Assembly: GCA_022803075.1 (NCBI GenBank)
Contig: JAFFTF010000009.1
Coordinates: forward strand, 1-42,086
DNA from: Micrococcales bacterium 31B
GTDB taxonomy: Bacteria > Actinomycetota > Actinomycetes > Actinomycetales > Dermabacteraceae
Reading direction: 5' to 3'
DNA: 42,086 nt
Shown: one piece after another, positions 33,801-41,431 of the stretch
How the letters are laid out: the number at the start of each line of letters is the position of its first letter
How positions within the stretch are numbered: position 1 is the first letter of the stretch
The notes under the pieces: generated by a model
Seen by the model: only the letters and a program-made list of their open reading frames with translations
What the model was told of the DNA's origin: nothing
Databases searched by the model: none
Position numbers and translations under genes: made by a program

Positions 33801-34915
33801 TGAGTCGACTGTCACTCGACACCATCGCCACGCTGCCCAAGGCGGTGCTGCACGACCATCTCGACGGTGCCCTGCGCCCCCTCACGGTGTGGGAACTCGC
33901 CCACGAGATCGGGCATGACCTGCCGGTCGACAACGGTCAGGCGCTGGGCACGTGGTTTCACCAGGCGGCCGATTCGGGCTCGCTCGTGCAATACCTCGAG
34001 ACGTTCAAGCACACCGTTGCCGTAATGCAGACCGAGGCGGGACTCATGCGGGTCTGCCGCGAGTACGTGTTGGACCTCGCCGCGGACGGCGTCGTGTACG
34101 GCGAAACCCGGTACGCTCCCGAGCTCTTCACCGAGGGTGCCCTCTCGATGGAGGACGTCGTGCAGATCGTGCAGCAGGGCCTCGCGGAAGGCATGCAGGC
34201 CGCCGCCGAACTGGGGTCACCCGTGCGGGTCGGCACCATTTTGTGTGCGATGCGCATGGCGCAGCGCAGCTACGAGGTGGCCGAGCTGGCCCTGCGCTAC
34301 CGCGACCGCGGCGTCGTGGGGTTCGACATTGCGGGCGCCGAGTTGGGGTTCCCCGCGAGCGACCACAAGGCCGCCTTCGACCTGCTACACGAGAATAATT
34401 TTCCCGTCACCATTCACGCGGGCGAGGCCGACGGGCTCGAATCGATTTGGCAAGCCGTCTCGGTGTGTAACACGCAGCGCATCGGCCACGGTGTGCGCAT
34501 CGCCGAGGACATCTCGTCATTCGACCCCGCGACGGCCGAGGTCACGCCCGATTCGGCGATGCTCGGTCAGTTGGCCTCGTGGGTGCGGGACCGCCGCATC
34601 GCCCTCGAGGTGGCGCCGTGTTCAAACGTGCAGACTGGGGCCTCGGAGTCGATCGCGAAGCATCAGATCACCCTGCTGCATCGGCTCGGTTTCAACGTCA
34701 CGCTGAACACCGACAACCGCCTCATGTCGGCGACGTCGATGACCCACGAGATGGCCCAGCTGGTCGCGCAAGCGGGCTGGACCGCGCAGGACCTCTACAT
34801 CGTGACCGTCAACGCCCTGGAGAGCGCCTTCATCCCGTGGGACGAACGCAATGCCATCATTCGTGACGTGATTGACCCGGGGTACGCCCCCGTGTTGGAG
34901 GACGCCCCGGAGTAG
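33800..34915 (+). CDS. add: Adenosine deaminase
   Basis: Deaminates adenosine and deoxyadenosine to inosine forms, the substrate for PunA. The 371-aa protein has zinc ligands His18 and His20 in [18 protein letters not shown] with a zinc His and the catalytic Glu, IGHGVRI, and LNTDNRLMS with the last zinc Asp. The ATG overlaps the deoA stop by one base (TAATG). Last gene of the operon before a very strong hairpin. Confidence 0.94.
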   Translation: MSRLSLDTIATLPKAVLHDHLDGALRPLTVWELAHEIGHDLPVDNGQALGTWFHQAADSGSLVQYLETFKHTVAVMQTEAGLMRVCREYVLDLAADGVVYGETRYAPELFTEGALSMEDVVQIVQQGLAEGMQAAAELGSPVRVGTILCAMRMAQRSYEVAELALRYRDRGVVGFDIAGAELGFPASDHKAAFDLLHENNFPVTIHAGEADGLESIWQAVSVCNTQRIGHGVRIAEDISSFDPATAEVTPDSAMLGQLASWVRDRRIALEVAPCSNVQTGASESIAKHQITLLHRLGFNVTLNTDNRLMSATSMTHEMAQLVAQAGWTAQDLYIVTVNALESAFIPWDERNAIIRDVIDPGYAPVLEDAPE

Positions 34916-34934
34916 CCGCGGCTCCTAATGCATT

Positions 34935-34998
34935 CCGGACGCACGCGGGCCGCGCTGGCAGGTAACCTGACCTGCCAGCGCGGCCCGTTGGCGTCCGG
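34935..34998. terminator. Very large bidirectional terminator
   Basis: Outer arms CCGGACGC (34935-34942) and GCGTCCGG (34991-34998), a 3-nt internal loop on each side, then an 18-bp perfect stem CGGGCCGCGCTGGCAGGT (34946-34963) with its complement at 34970-34987, loop aacctg. It separates convergent add and the hexomutase gene. Confidence 0.85.
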
Positions 34999-35000
34999 CC

Positions 35001-36818
35001 CTAACCGAGTTGGCGCGTGAGTTCGGCCTTGAGGGATTCCATGCGTTCGCGCGCGGCGGCGCGCGCGGCGCTCACGTCGGCGTCGCGAACCGGCTCGATC
35101 ACCTCGACGTAGCACTTCAGTTTGGGTTCGGTGCCCGAGGGGCGCGCGATGACCCGGGTGTCGTCGGCGGTGAGCCACACGAGGCCGTCGGTGGGGGGCA
35201 GGCCCGTGGTCTCGACGCTGCCCTGCAGGAGGTCGAGGCTGTCGACGACGGGCGAGCCCGCGAGCGAGGCCGGGGGAGTGGTACGGAACGCGGCCATCTT
35301 CTCGGCGATGATCGAGAGGTCGGTGACGCGGATCGAGACCTGGTCGGTGAGGTGTACGCCGTGCAGTTCGGCGATGCAGTCGAGCATGTCGAGGGGCGAG
35401 AGTTCGCGTTCCTTCAGCTCGGCGGCGATTTCGGCGAGCAGCACGGCGGTGGAGACGCCGTCTTTATCGCGCACGAGGTGGGGCGCGACGCAGTAGCCGA
35501 TGGCCTCTTCGTAGCCGTAGGAGAGATTGTGGCTGCGGGCGATCCACTTGAAGCCCGTGAGGGTCTCGTAGTGGGTGATGCCGGAGGCGGCCGCGATCTT
35601 GCCGAGCAGTCGGGACGATACGATCGAATTGGCGAACACCGGGTCGTCGCCCGCGCAGTCGTGGTCGAGCCGTTCGCGCTTTGGGCCCGCCAGGTAGGAG
35701 CCGATCAGGGCACCGATTTCGTCGCCGTGCAGCATGCGCCAGCGGCCCAGGGCCGGATCGTAGACGGCGGCGGCGCAGCGGTCCGCGTCGGGGTCGTTCG
35801 CGATCACGATGTCTGCGTCGACCCGCTGGGCGAGGGCGAGCGACAGGTCGATCGCGCCGGGCTCTTCGGGGTTGGGGAACGCGACGGTGGAGAACAGGGG
35901 GTCGGGGTCGAACTGTTCGGGAACGGGGTGGAAGTCGGTGAAGCCCGCGCGATGCAGCACCTCGCGGGCGGTTTCTCCGCCGACGCCGTGCATGGCGGTG
36001 TAGACGATGCGCAGGTCGCGGGGGGAGTCGTCGTCGGCGACGGCGGCGACCTCGTCCATGTAGACCTCGTGCAGGTCGGTGTCGAGCACCTCCCAGCCGC
36101 CCGAGGCGAGGTCCACGTCTGCGGCGCTCGTGACGGCGGCGATCTTGGCCGCGATCATACGGTCGTATGGTTCGACGATTTGGGCGCCCTGCCCGTCGCC
36201 GTCGACCATGCGCCCGCCCAGGTACACCTTGTACCCGTTATCGTTCGGCGGATTATGCGATGCCGTGACCATGACGCCCGCATCGGCGTGCAGGTACTTC
36301 ACACCGAACGCCAACACCGGGGTGGGCAGGGCACTCGGCAGCAGCAACGCCTCGACCCCCGCGGCGGTCATGACGGCCGCCGTGTCGCGCGCGAACTCGT
36401 CTGACTTGCGGCGCGCATCGTAGCCAATCACGATGCGGGGGGTCTCCTCGGCCCCGAGACCCTCGCGCAGGAAAGCCGCGAGTCCGCTCGCGGCGCGAAT
36501 CACCACCGCGCGATTCATGCGGTTCGGGCCCGCGGCAACCTCGCCGCGCAGGCCCGCCGTGCCAAACTGCAAGAAGCCCGCGAAGCGATCTTCGAGATCT
36601 TCTGCCGCAGCCGGGTCACCGCCGTCGGCCTTATCGAGCAGATTGGTCAGTTCGTCACGCGTCAACTCGTCGGGGTCGGCGGCGATCCACTGCTCCACCT
36701 CCTCGCGCAATGCAGCGCTCACGCTGGGGCTGGGTGGGGCGGACGCGCCGGGTGCGGCGTTGGCCTCTTCGCTCCCGGGGGTGGAGGGCAGCGTGGGACC
36801 AGATTCGGAAATTGCCAT
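35001..36818 (-). CDS. Phosphohexomutase (phosphoglucomutase/phosphomannomutase, PmmB/PGM2-like)
   Basis: A 605-aa enzyme moving phosphate between C1 and C6 of a sugar phosphate, or C1 and C5 of a pentose phosphate. It has FGTAGLRGEVAAGPNRMN near 85-102, the phosphoserine loop TASHNPPNDNGYKVYLG (Ser187), the metal loop NDPDADR near 341-347, and a C-terminal phosphate-binding RPSGTEPKLKCY. The context beside punA, deoA and add suggests phosphopentomutase activity; mycobacterial PmmB sits in the same neighbourhood. I start at ATG 36818; a longer frame to 36869 would begin inside the hairpin that follows punA. The first 35 residues are a disordered Pro/Ala/Ser tail. Confidence 0.88.
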   Translation of the reverse strand: MAISESGPTLPSTPGSEEANAAPGASAPPSPSVSAALREEVEQWIAADPDELTRDELTNLLDKADGGDPAAAEDLEDRFAGFLQFGTAGLRGEVAAGPNRMNRAVVIRAASGLAAFLREGLGAEETPRIVIGYDARRKSDEFARDTAAVMTAAGVEALLLPSALPTPVLAFGVKYLHADAGVMVTASHNPPNDNGYKVYLGGRMVDGDGQGAQIVEPYDRMIAAKIAAVTSAADVDLASGGWEVLDTDLHEVYMDEVAAVADDDSPRDLRIVYTAMHGVGGETAREVLHRAGFTDFHPVPEQFDPDPLFSTVAFPNPEEPGAIDLSLALAQRVDADIVIANDPDADRCAAAVYDPALGRWRMLHGDEIGALIGSYLAGPKRERLDHDCAGDDPVFANSIVSSRLLGKIAAASGITHYETLTGFKWIARSHNLSYGYEEAIGYCVAPHLVRDKDGVSTAVLLAEIAAELKERELSPLDMLDCIAELHGVHLTDQVSIRVTDLSIIAEKMAAFRTTPPASLAGSPVVDSLDLLQGSVETTGLPPTDGLVWLTADDTRVIARPSGTEPKLKCYVEVIEPVRDADVSAARAAARERMESLKAELTRQLG

Positions 36819-36831
36819 ACCCACCAAAATA

Positions 36832-36866
36832 CCGGCATCCGGGGGCACCAGCGACCCGGATGCCGG
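36832..36866 (-). terminator. Terminator after punA
   Basis: CCGGCATCCGGG (36832-36843) and CCCGGATGCCGG (36855-36866) form a 12-bp perfect stem with an 11-nt loop. On the minus strand it is followed by tattttgg. The same TATTTT lies 7 nt before the hexomutase ATG and could double as a leaderless -10 box. Confidence 0.7.
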
Positions 36867-36895
36867 CATCTAGCACGACGCCTGCGACAGGCGGC

Positions 36896-37735
36896 CTACG
36901 AGGCCATTTTCAGCACGATCTCCGCGAGCAGCGCCGAGATGCGCGGGCCCGCGGCCTGCCCCGCCTCCAGCACTTCGGCGTGAGACAGGGGTTCCGCCGA
37001 GATGCCCGCCGCGAGGTTGGTGACGAGCGACAGGCCTAGAATTTCGAGCCCCGCGTGGCGCGCCGCGATGGCCTCAAGGGCCGTCGACATGCCCACCAGG
37101 GTGCCACCGATCGCCTTGGCCATCTGCACCTCGGCGGGAGTCTCGTAGTGAGGCCCCGTGAACTGGCAGTACACGCCCTCGTCGAGTCCCGCATTAATCG
37201 CACGCGCCAGGTCGCGCAGTCGAGCCGAGTAGAGGTCGGTCAGATCAACGAACGTGGCACCTTCGAGCGGGCTCGCCGCCGTGAGGTTGATGTGGTCCTT
37301 AATCAACACGGTCGTGCCGGGGCTCCACGCCGGGTTGAGCCCGCCGCAGCCGTTGGTGAGCACCACCTGCGTGCAGCCCGCGGCCGCCGCCGTGCGCATG
37401 CCATGCACCACGCGGCGCACCCCGTGCCCCTCGTAGTAGTGGGTGCGCGCGCCGATCACGAGCGCATGCTTGCCCGTCTCACCGATGCGCACCGAGCGCA
37501 GCGTACCGGAATGGCCCACGACGCCCGACACGCTAAACCCGGGCACCTCGCCCGCGGGCACCTCGGCGACGGTCTCTCCCAGAGCCTCGGCCGCGCCGCC
37601 CCAGCCGGAGCCCAGCACGAGCGCGATGTCATGATGAGCGACACCGGTCTTCTCGGCGATCACCGCGGCCGCCTGCTGGGCCACCTCGAAGGGGTCGTTG
37701 GAAGGGTCGTCGAGCACATTTGCAATGTCAGTCAT
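36896..37735 (-). CDS. punA: Purine-nucleoside phosphorylase
   Basis: Splits inosine and guanosine forms with phosphate into base and (deoxy)ribose-1-phosphate. The 279-aa trimeric-type enzyme has LVLGSGWGGAAEAL for phosphate binding, VVGHSGTL, GARTHYYEGHGVRRVVHGMR, TNGCGGLNP, FTGPHYETPAEV with a key Glu, and GMSTALEAIAARHAGL. ATG 37735 is preceded by TAATCT at 7 nt, the leaderless pattern, with no ribosome site. A terminator separates it from the hexomutase gene downstream. Confidence 0.94.
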   Translation of the reverse strand: MTDIANVLDDPSNDPFEVAQQAAAVIAEKTGVAHHDIALVLGSGWGGAAEALGETVAEVPAGEVPGFSVSGVVGHSGTLRSVRIGETGKHALVIGARTHYYEGHGVRRVVHGMRTAAAAGCTQVVLTNGCGGLNPAWSPGTTVLIKDHINLTAASPLEGATFVDLTDLYSARLRDLARAINAGLDEGVYCQFTGPHYETPAEVQMAKAIGGTLVGMSTALEAIAARHAGLEILGLSLVTNLAAGISAEPLSHAEVLEAGQAAGPRISALLAEIVLKMAS

Positions 37736-37742
37736 GAGTACG

Positions 37743-37748
37743 AGATTA
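37743..37748 (-). promoter_or_regulatory. -10 box of a probable leaderless punA transcript
   Basis: On the minus strand TAATCT, then cgtactc, then ATG at 37735. A weak TTCGCG lies 16 bp upstream. Confidence 0.5.
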
Positions 37749-37851
37749 CTGCAACGATGCCCGCCGCGAAGCCCGAAAACGGAGGGCCCGGGGAACGGGC
37801 GGATGCTGCCAGGGTGGGGACCGCGCGTCCATTCAAAGCATGCCGGTCAGA

Positions 37852-37857
37852 TATATT
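37852..37857 (+). promoter_or_regulatory. Candidate -10 box of lpdA
   Basis: TATATT; start near 37864, leaving a leader of about 105 nt. The -35 region is poor. Confidence 0.5.
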
Positions 37858-37866
37858 GGGACGGTA

Positions 37867-37898
37867 GGCCGGGACGCGCCACAAGCGTCTAACCGGCC
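37867..37898 (+). promoter_or_regulatory. Hairpin at the 5' end of the lpdA leader
   Basis: GGCCGG and GACGC (37867-37877) pair with GCGTC (37885-37889) and CCGGCC (37893-37898), with a taa bulge and loop gccacaa. It begins almost at the predicted transcript start, where it could protect the RNA or take part in control. Confidence 0.4.
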
Positions 37899-37969
37899 CC
37901 TTCGCGAACCGTGGCCGCCCGCAGGCCGACGGCCCGCGAAATCTCTCCACCACCACCAAAGGATGAGCC

Positions 37970-39385
37970 GTGAGCGCTGTTGCCAAGGATGTCAAAGTCG
38001 TCATCGTCGGAGGGGGCCCGGGCGGCTACGAGGCGGCCCTCGGAGCGGCCCAACTCGGCGCGCACGTCTCGCTTGTGGAGCCCGGCGGCCTCGGCGGCAA
38101 CGCGGTCATCACCGACGTTGTGCCCTCCAAGACCCTGATCGCCACCGCGGGCGTGCTGGATACGGTGTCGAGCGCCGGCGTGCTGGGCATTCGCGACGGC
38201 AATGGCAACCCCATCACGAGCCAAACCCTGAGCGTAGACCTGGGTGCCGTGAATCGCCGCGTGAAGCGGCTCGCGACCCTGCAATCGGAACACATTCGCA
38301 TGCGCCTGCACACCGAGAAGGTGCACCTGCACAAGGGGTGGGGCCGGCTGAAGGACGCCCACACGGTGGAGGTGGTGCAGGACGGCCACGTGACCGAGAC
38401 CCTCGAAGCCGAGGTGATCTTGGTCGCGGTCGGCACGACGCCGCGCGAGCTGCCCGACGCCCTCCCCGATGGCGAGCGCATCCTCACCTGGAAGCAGCTC
38501 TACGACATCGACGAACGACCCGAGCACCTGATCGTCGTGGGCTCGGGCGTCACGGGCGCCGAATTTGCGAGCGCCTATCACGCGCTCGGAGTGCGGGTCA
38601 CCCTCGTGTCTTCGCGCGACCGGGTGCTGCCCGGGGAGGACATCGACGCCGCCGAGGTGCTGCAGAACGCGTTCGAACGCCGCGGCATCACGGTCATGTC
38701 GCACTCGCGCGCCGTCGCGGCGCGCCGCACCGAAACGGGTGTCGCGGTCACGCTGGAGGGCGGCCGCGAGATCGAGGGCAGCCACGTGCTGATGGCCGTG
38801 GGCGCCATACCCTCCACGGGAGATCTGGGGCTGCGCGAGGTGGGCGTGAACCTCAGCGCCAACGGACACATCGAGGTCGATGGTGTCTCGCGCACCAACA
38901 TTCGCAGCATTTACGCCGCGGGCGACTGCACGGGGGTGTTCCCGCTGGCCTCGGTCGCCGCCATGCAGGGTCGCATCGCGATGTGGCACGCGCTGGGCGA
39001 CGCGGTGCAGCCCCTGCGCGTGCGCCGCGTGTCGTCGAACGTCTTCACCTCGCCCGAGATTGCCACCATCGGCACCACACACGAGGAGGTGCTGTCGGGC
39101 CGCGAGGAGGGCGAGGTCATCAAGCTCAGCCTGCACACGAACGCGAGGGCCAAAATGCAGGGGCTCGAGGACGGATTCATCAAACTCATCGCGCGCCGCG
39201 GCTCGGGCACCCTGGTGGGCGCGACCATCGTGGCGCCGCAGGCCAGCGAGCTGATTCATCCCCTCGCGGTGGCCATCGAGTCGCACCTGAACGTAGATAC
39301 CATTGCGCGCGCCTTCACGGTGTACCCGTCGCTGTCGGGTTCGATCGGCGAGGCCGCGCGCCAACTGCACCTGCTGATCGAATAG
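37970..39385 (+). CDS. lpdA: LpdA-type NAD(P)H:quinone reductase (no redox disulfide)
   Basis: A 471-aa flavoprotein of the disulfide-reductase fold. It has the FAD motif VVIVGGGPGGYEAALGAA (10-27), the NAD(P) motif LIVVGSGVTGAEFASAY, GERILTWKQLYDIDE, and YAAGDCTGVFPLASVAAMQG. The segment GGLGGNAVITDVVPSK (39-54) aligns to the place where lipoamide dehydrogenases carry CXXXXC, but both cysteines are absent, and the C-terminal His-Pro/Glu proton relay is replaced by YPSLSGSIGEAAR. It therefore cannot be a normal lipoamide dehydrogenase. The pattern closely matches mycobacterial LpdA (Rv3303c), reported to reduce quinones. GTG 37970 follows AAAGGAT. Confidence 0.9.
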   Translation: MSAVAKDVKVVIVGGGPGGYEAALGAAQLGAHVSLVEPGGLGGNAVITDVVPSKTLIATAGVLDTVSSAGVLGIRDGNGNPITSQTLSVDLGAVNRRVKRLATLQSEHIRMRLHTEKVHLHKGWGRLKDAHTVEVVQDGHVTETLEAEVILVAVGTTPRELPDALPDGERILTWKQLYDIDERPEHLIVVGSGVTGAEFASAYHALGVRVTLVSSRDRVLPGEDIDAAEVLQNAFERRGITVMSHSRAVAARRTETGVAVTLEGGREIEGSHVLMAVGAIPSTGDLGLREVGVNLSANGHIEVDGVSRTNIRSIYAAGDCTGVFPLASVAAMQGRIAMWHALGDAVQPLRVRRVSSNVFTSPEIATIGTTHEEVLSGREEGEVIKLSLHTNARAKMQGLEDGFIKLIARRGSGTLVGATIVAPQASELIHPLAVAIESHLNVDTIARAFTVYPSLSGSIGEAARQLHLLIE

Positions 39386-39438
39386 GCCCCCGCGCTGCGC
39401 TGTGCTGCCCCTATCCGGCGCTGCGCTGCGCTGGCCCG

Positions 39439-41430
39439 TCAATGGGGCAGGGCCGCGGCCTGCTCGCGAGCGTCCGCCAGGGTCGAGCCGACCCCGGCCA
39501 CCACCACTTCGTCGAGCGCCCGGCGCAGCCTGCGCACCGCGGTCGCCGCGTCGGCCGCCGTGACGAGCACCTCGATGAGGGTGACCGGCGCGGCCGCGTT
39601 GATGATGTCGCCCGCGCGAGCGCCCAGCGCGGTACGCACCCCGGGACCGCCCGGCGCGTGCAGGGCGAGCACGCGCCCCACGGTGGGTGCGGCTCCGCTG
39701 TCGAGGGCCTGGGCCGTGATGCGGGCTCGCCATCCGTGCCGGTGCCCGAGGGACCAGTCGGCGTCGGGCTGGGCGGGTTCGAGCACGGGACGCGCGTGGG
39801 GCGCGGTCTCAGCGTCGGGGTGCGGTGGGGCGGTCTGCTCCGCGTCGGCGCGAAACCGCACCCGCGCGCCCACGGGGATCTGCCCCGCCAGGTCGAGGTG
39901 GTGCGCCGCGATGCACGCGATGACGGGATACCCGCCGGTCAGCGGGTGGTCCGCGAGAAACACGATGGGCTGCCCCGAGGGCGGCACCTGCACCGCCCCG
40001 CGCAGGGTTGCCTCGCTGGGCAGCTCGCCGGTCACGGCGCGGTCGAGCGCGTGGGGCGCCTCGAGGCGCAGGCCCGCGCGATTCGATTGGGCCGTCACGG
40101 TATAACTCTGGCTCGTGAACACCTCACGGGACGCGGGGGTGAAGTAGTCGTCGCGTGGGCCCCACGTCACGTCGAGGGTCACCGGTGCGGACGCCGGGTT
40201 GCCCTCTGGCAGCGTCGGCCCCGGGGTCGCGGCGCGAGAGGGCGCGGTGACCTCGCACCCCGCGAGGCCCAGCTCGTCCCCCGCGGCGAGCGGTGGCGGG
40301 CCGAGGCCTGAGAGGAGGTCTCGCGACGCGCTGCCGAGCACTCTCGGCGCGGCGAAGCCGCCGCGCGCGGCGAGGTAGGCGCGCACCCCGGTGCGGGGTG
40401 CGGAGAGGTCGAGCAGGTCACCGGGCTCCAGGGTGAGGGCCGCGCGTTGGGGGAGCGCGAAGGTGTCGCGCACGGGCCGGGGCCGACGCACGCGCGGCTC
40501 CGTCTCGGCGCCCGTCACGGCGATGGTGACGTGGTCGAGGGCCTCCAGCGTGAGCTTGCTGGTGACCTCGAGGGTGACGGCGTCGGGCGGATTGCCCACG
40601 AGGCGATTGGCGAGCCGGTGGGCCGCGCGGTCGGCGGCGCCCGACGGTGCGACGCCCTGGGAGGCGTGGCCGGAGCGTCCGAGGTCTTGAAAGGTAGTGA
40701 GCAGCCCGGGGTCGTGGACGTCGAAAACCGCGGGTACAGCGGGCACGAAGGTGCTCGCGTTCTGCGCCGACTCGGTGGACACGCCGGCGCGCTCGCGGAC
40801 CGCCCGAAACCGCACGGTGTCGCCGGGCGCGAGCAGGGCCGCGCGCTCGCGGTCGGGCTCCCACAGGGGCGCGCCGGTGGTGCCGAGGATCTGCCATCCA
40901 CCGGGGCTGACCTGCGGATACACGGCGCTCATGGTGCCCGCGAGGGCCACGGCTCCCGCGGGAATGCGGGTGCGCGGGGTGTCGCGCCGGGGGACGTTTA
41001 GGCGGGGGTCTCCGCCCACGAGGTAGCCAAAGCCGGGGGCGAAACCCATGAACGCCACCGTGTACTCGCCGCCCGTGTGGGCGTCGATCAGCGCCTCCCG
41101 GGAGAGCCCGAGCAGTCGCGCGACGGGGTCGAGGTCTTCGCCGTCGTAGATCACGTCGAGGGTGTGGCGCGTTCCGGGGGTGGGGGCAGCGCTCGCGGGC
41201 GCCGCGAGGGCTTCGCGGCACGCGGCGGCGAAGGCGTCGCGGGTGATGAGCGCCGGGTCGAGTCGCGCGAACACGGTGCGTGCGGCGGGAATCAGCTCGC
41301 GCACTCCGCGCGGCGGGGCGGCCGCGAGCGCGGTATAGTGGGCGCGTGCGGCGGCGAGGTCGGCGACCTCAATGAGTGCGCCCTCGCCGAGGGGGAGGCA
41401 GCGCAGGGGGTGCGTCGCGGGGGCGGCCAT
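39439..41430 (-). CDS. Fused 5-oxoprolinase subunits PxpB-PxpC with a biotin-carboxylase-C-like tail
   Basis: A 663-aa fusion. Residues 7-213 are a PxpB/KipI domain (YTVAFMGFAPGFGYL, 123-137), and about 235-545 a PxpC/KipA domain (HDPGLLTTFQDLGRSGH, SGAADRAAHRLANRLVGN). With PxpA they would open 5-oxoproline to glutamate using ATP. After a Pro/Ala/Asp linker, residues 562-660 (from GHRHGWRARITAQALDS through GRVLALHAPGGPGVR to VRRLRRALDEVVVAGVGST) resemble the C-terminal domain of biotin carboxylases. No ATP-grasp or biotin-carrier part is present, and the usual tyrosine/aspartate stretch has become INAAAPV. ATG 41430 lies one base after the pxpA stop. Confidence 0.87.
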   Translation of the reverse strand: MAAPATHPLRCLPLGEGALIEVADLAAARAHYTALAAAPPRGVRELIPAARTVFARLDPALITRDAFAAACREALAAPASAAPTPGTRHTLDVIYDGEDLDPVARLLGLSREALIDAHTGGEYTVAFMGFAPGFGYLVGGDPRLNVPRRDTPRTRIPAGAVALAGTMSAVYPQVSPGGWQILGTTGAPLWEPDRERAALLAPGDTVRFRAVRERAGVSTESAQNASTFVPAVPAVFDVHDPGLLTTFQDLGRSGHASQGVAPSGAADRAAHRLANRLVGNPPDAVTLEVTSKLTLEALDHVTIAVTGAETEPRVRRPRPVRDTFALPQRAALTLEPGDLLDLSAPRTGVRAYLAARGGFAAPRVLGSASRDLLSGLGPPPLAAGDELGLAGCEVTAPSRAATPGPTLPEGNPASAPVTLDVTWGPRDDYFTPASREVFTSQSYTVTAQSNRAGLRLEAPHALDRAVTGELPSEATLRGAVQVPPSGQPIVFLADHPLTGGYPVIACIAAHHLDLAGQIPVGARVRFRADAEQTAPPHPDAETAPHARPVLEPAQPDADWSLGHRHGWRARITAQALDSGAAPTVGRVLALHAPGGPGVRTALGARAGDIINAAAPVTLIEVLVTAADAATAVRRLRRALDEVVVAGVGSTLADAREQAAALPH

Positions 41431-41431
41431 G

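Noticed and set aside
37732-38004. 90-codon minus-strand frame upstream of punA
   Set aside because: It covers the lpdA promoter and leader, has no family resemblance, and the frame differs from punA.
37840-40311. 823-codon plus-strand frame over lpdA and part of pxpBC
   Set aside because: Out of frame with lpdA, Arg/Gly/Ala/His-rich, no recognisable domain, no ribosome site.
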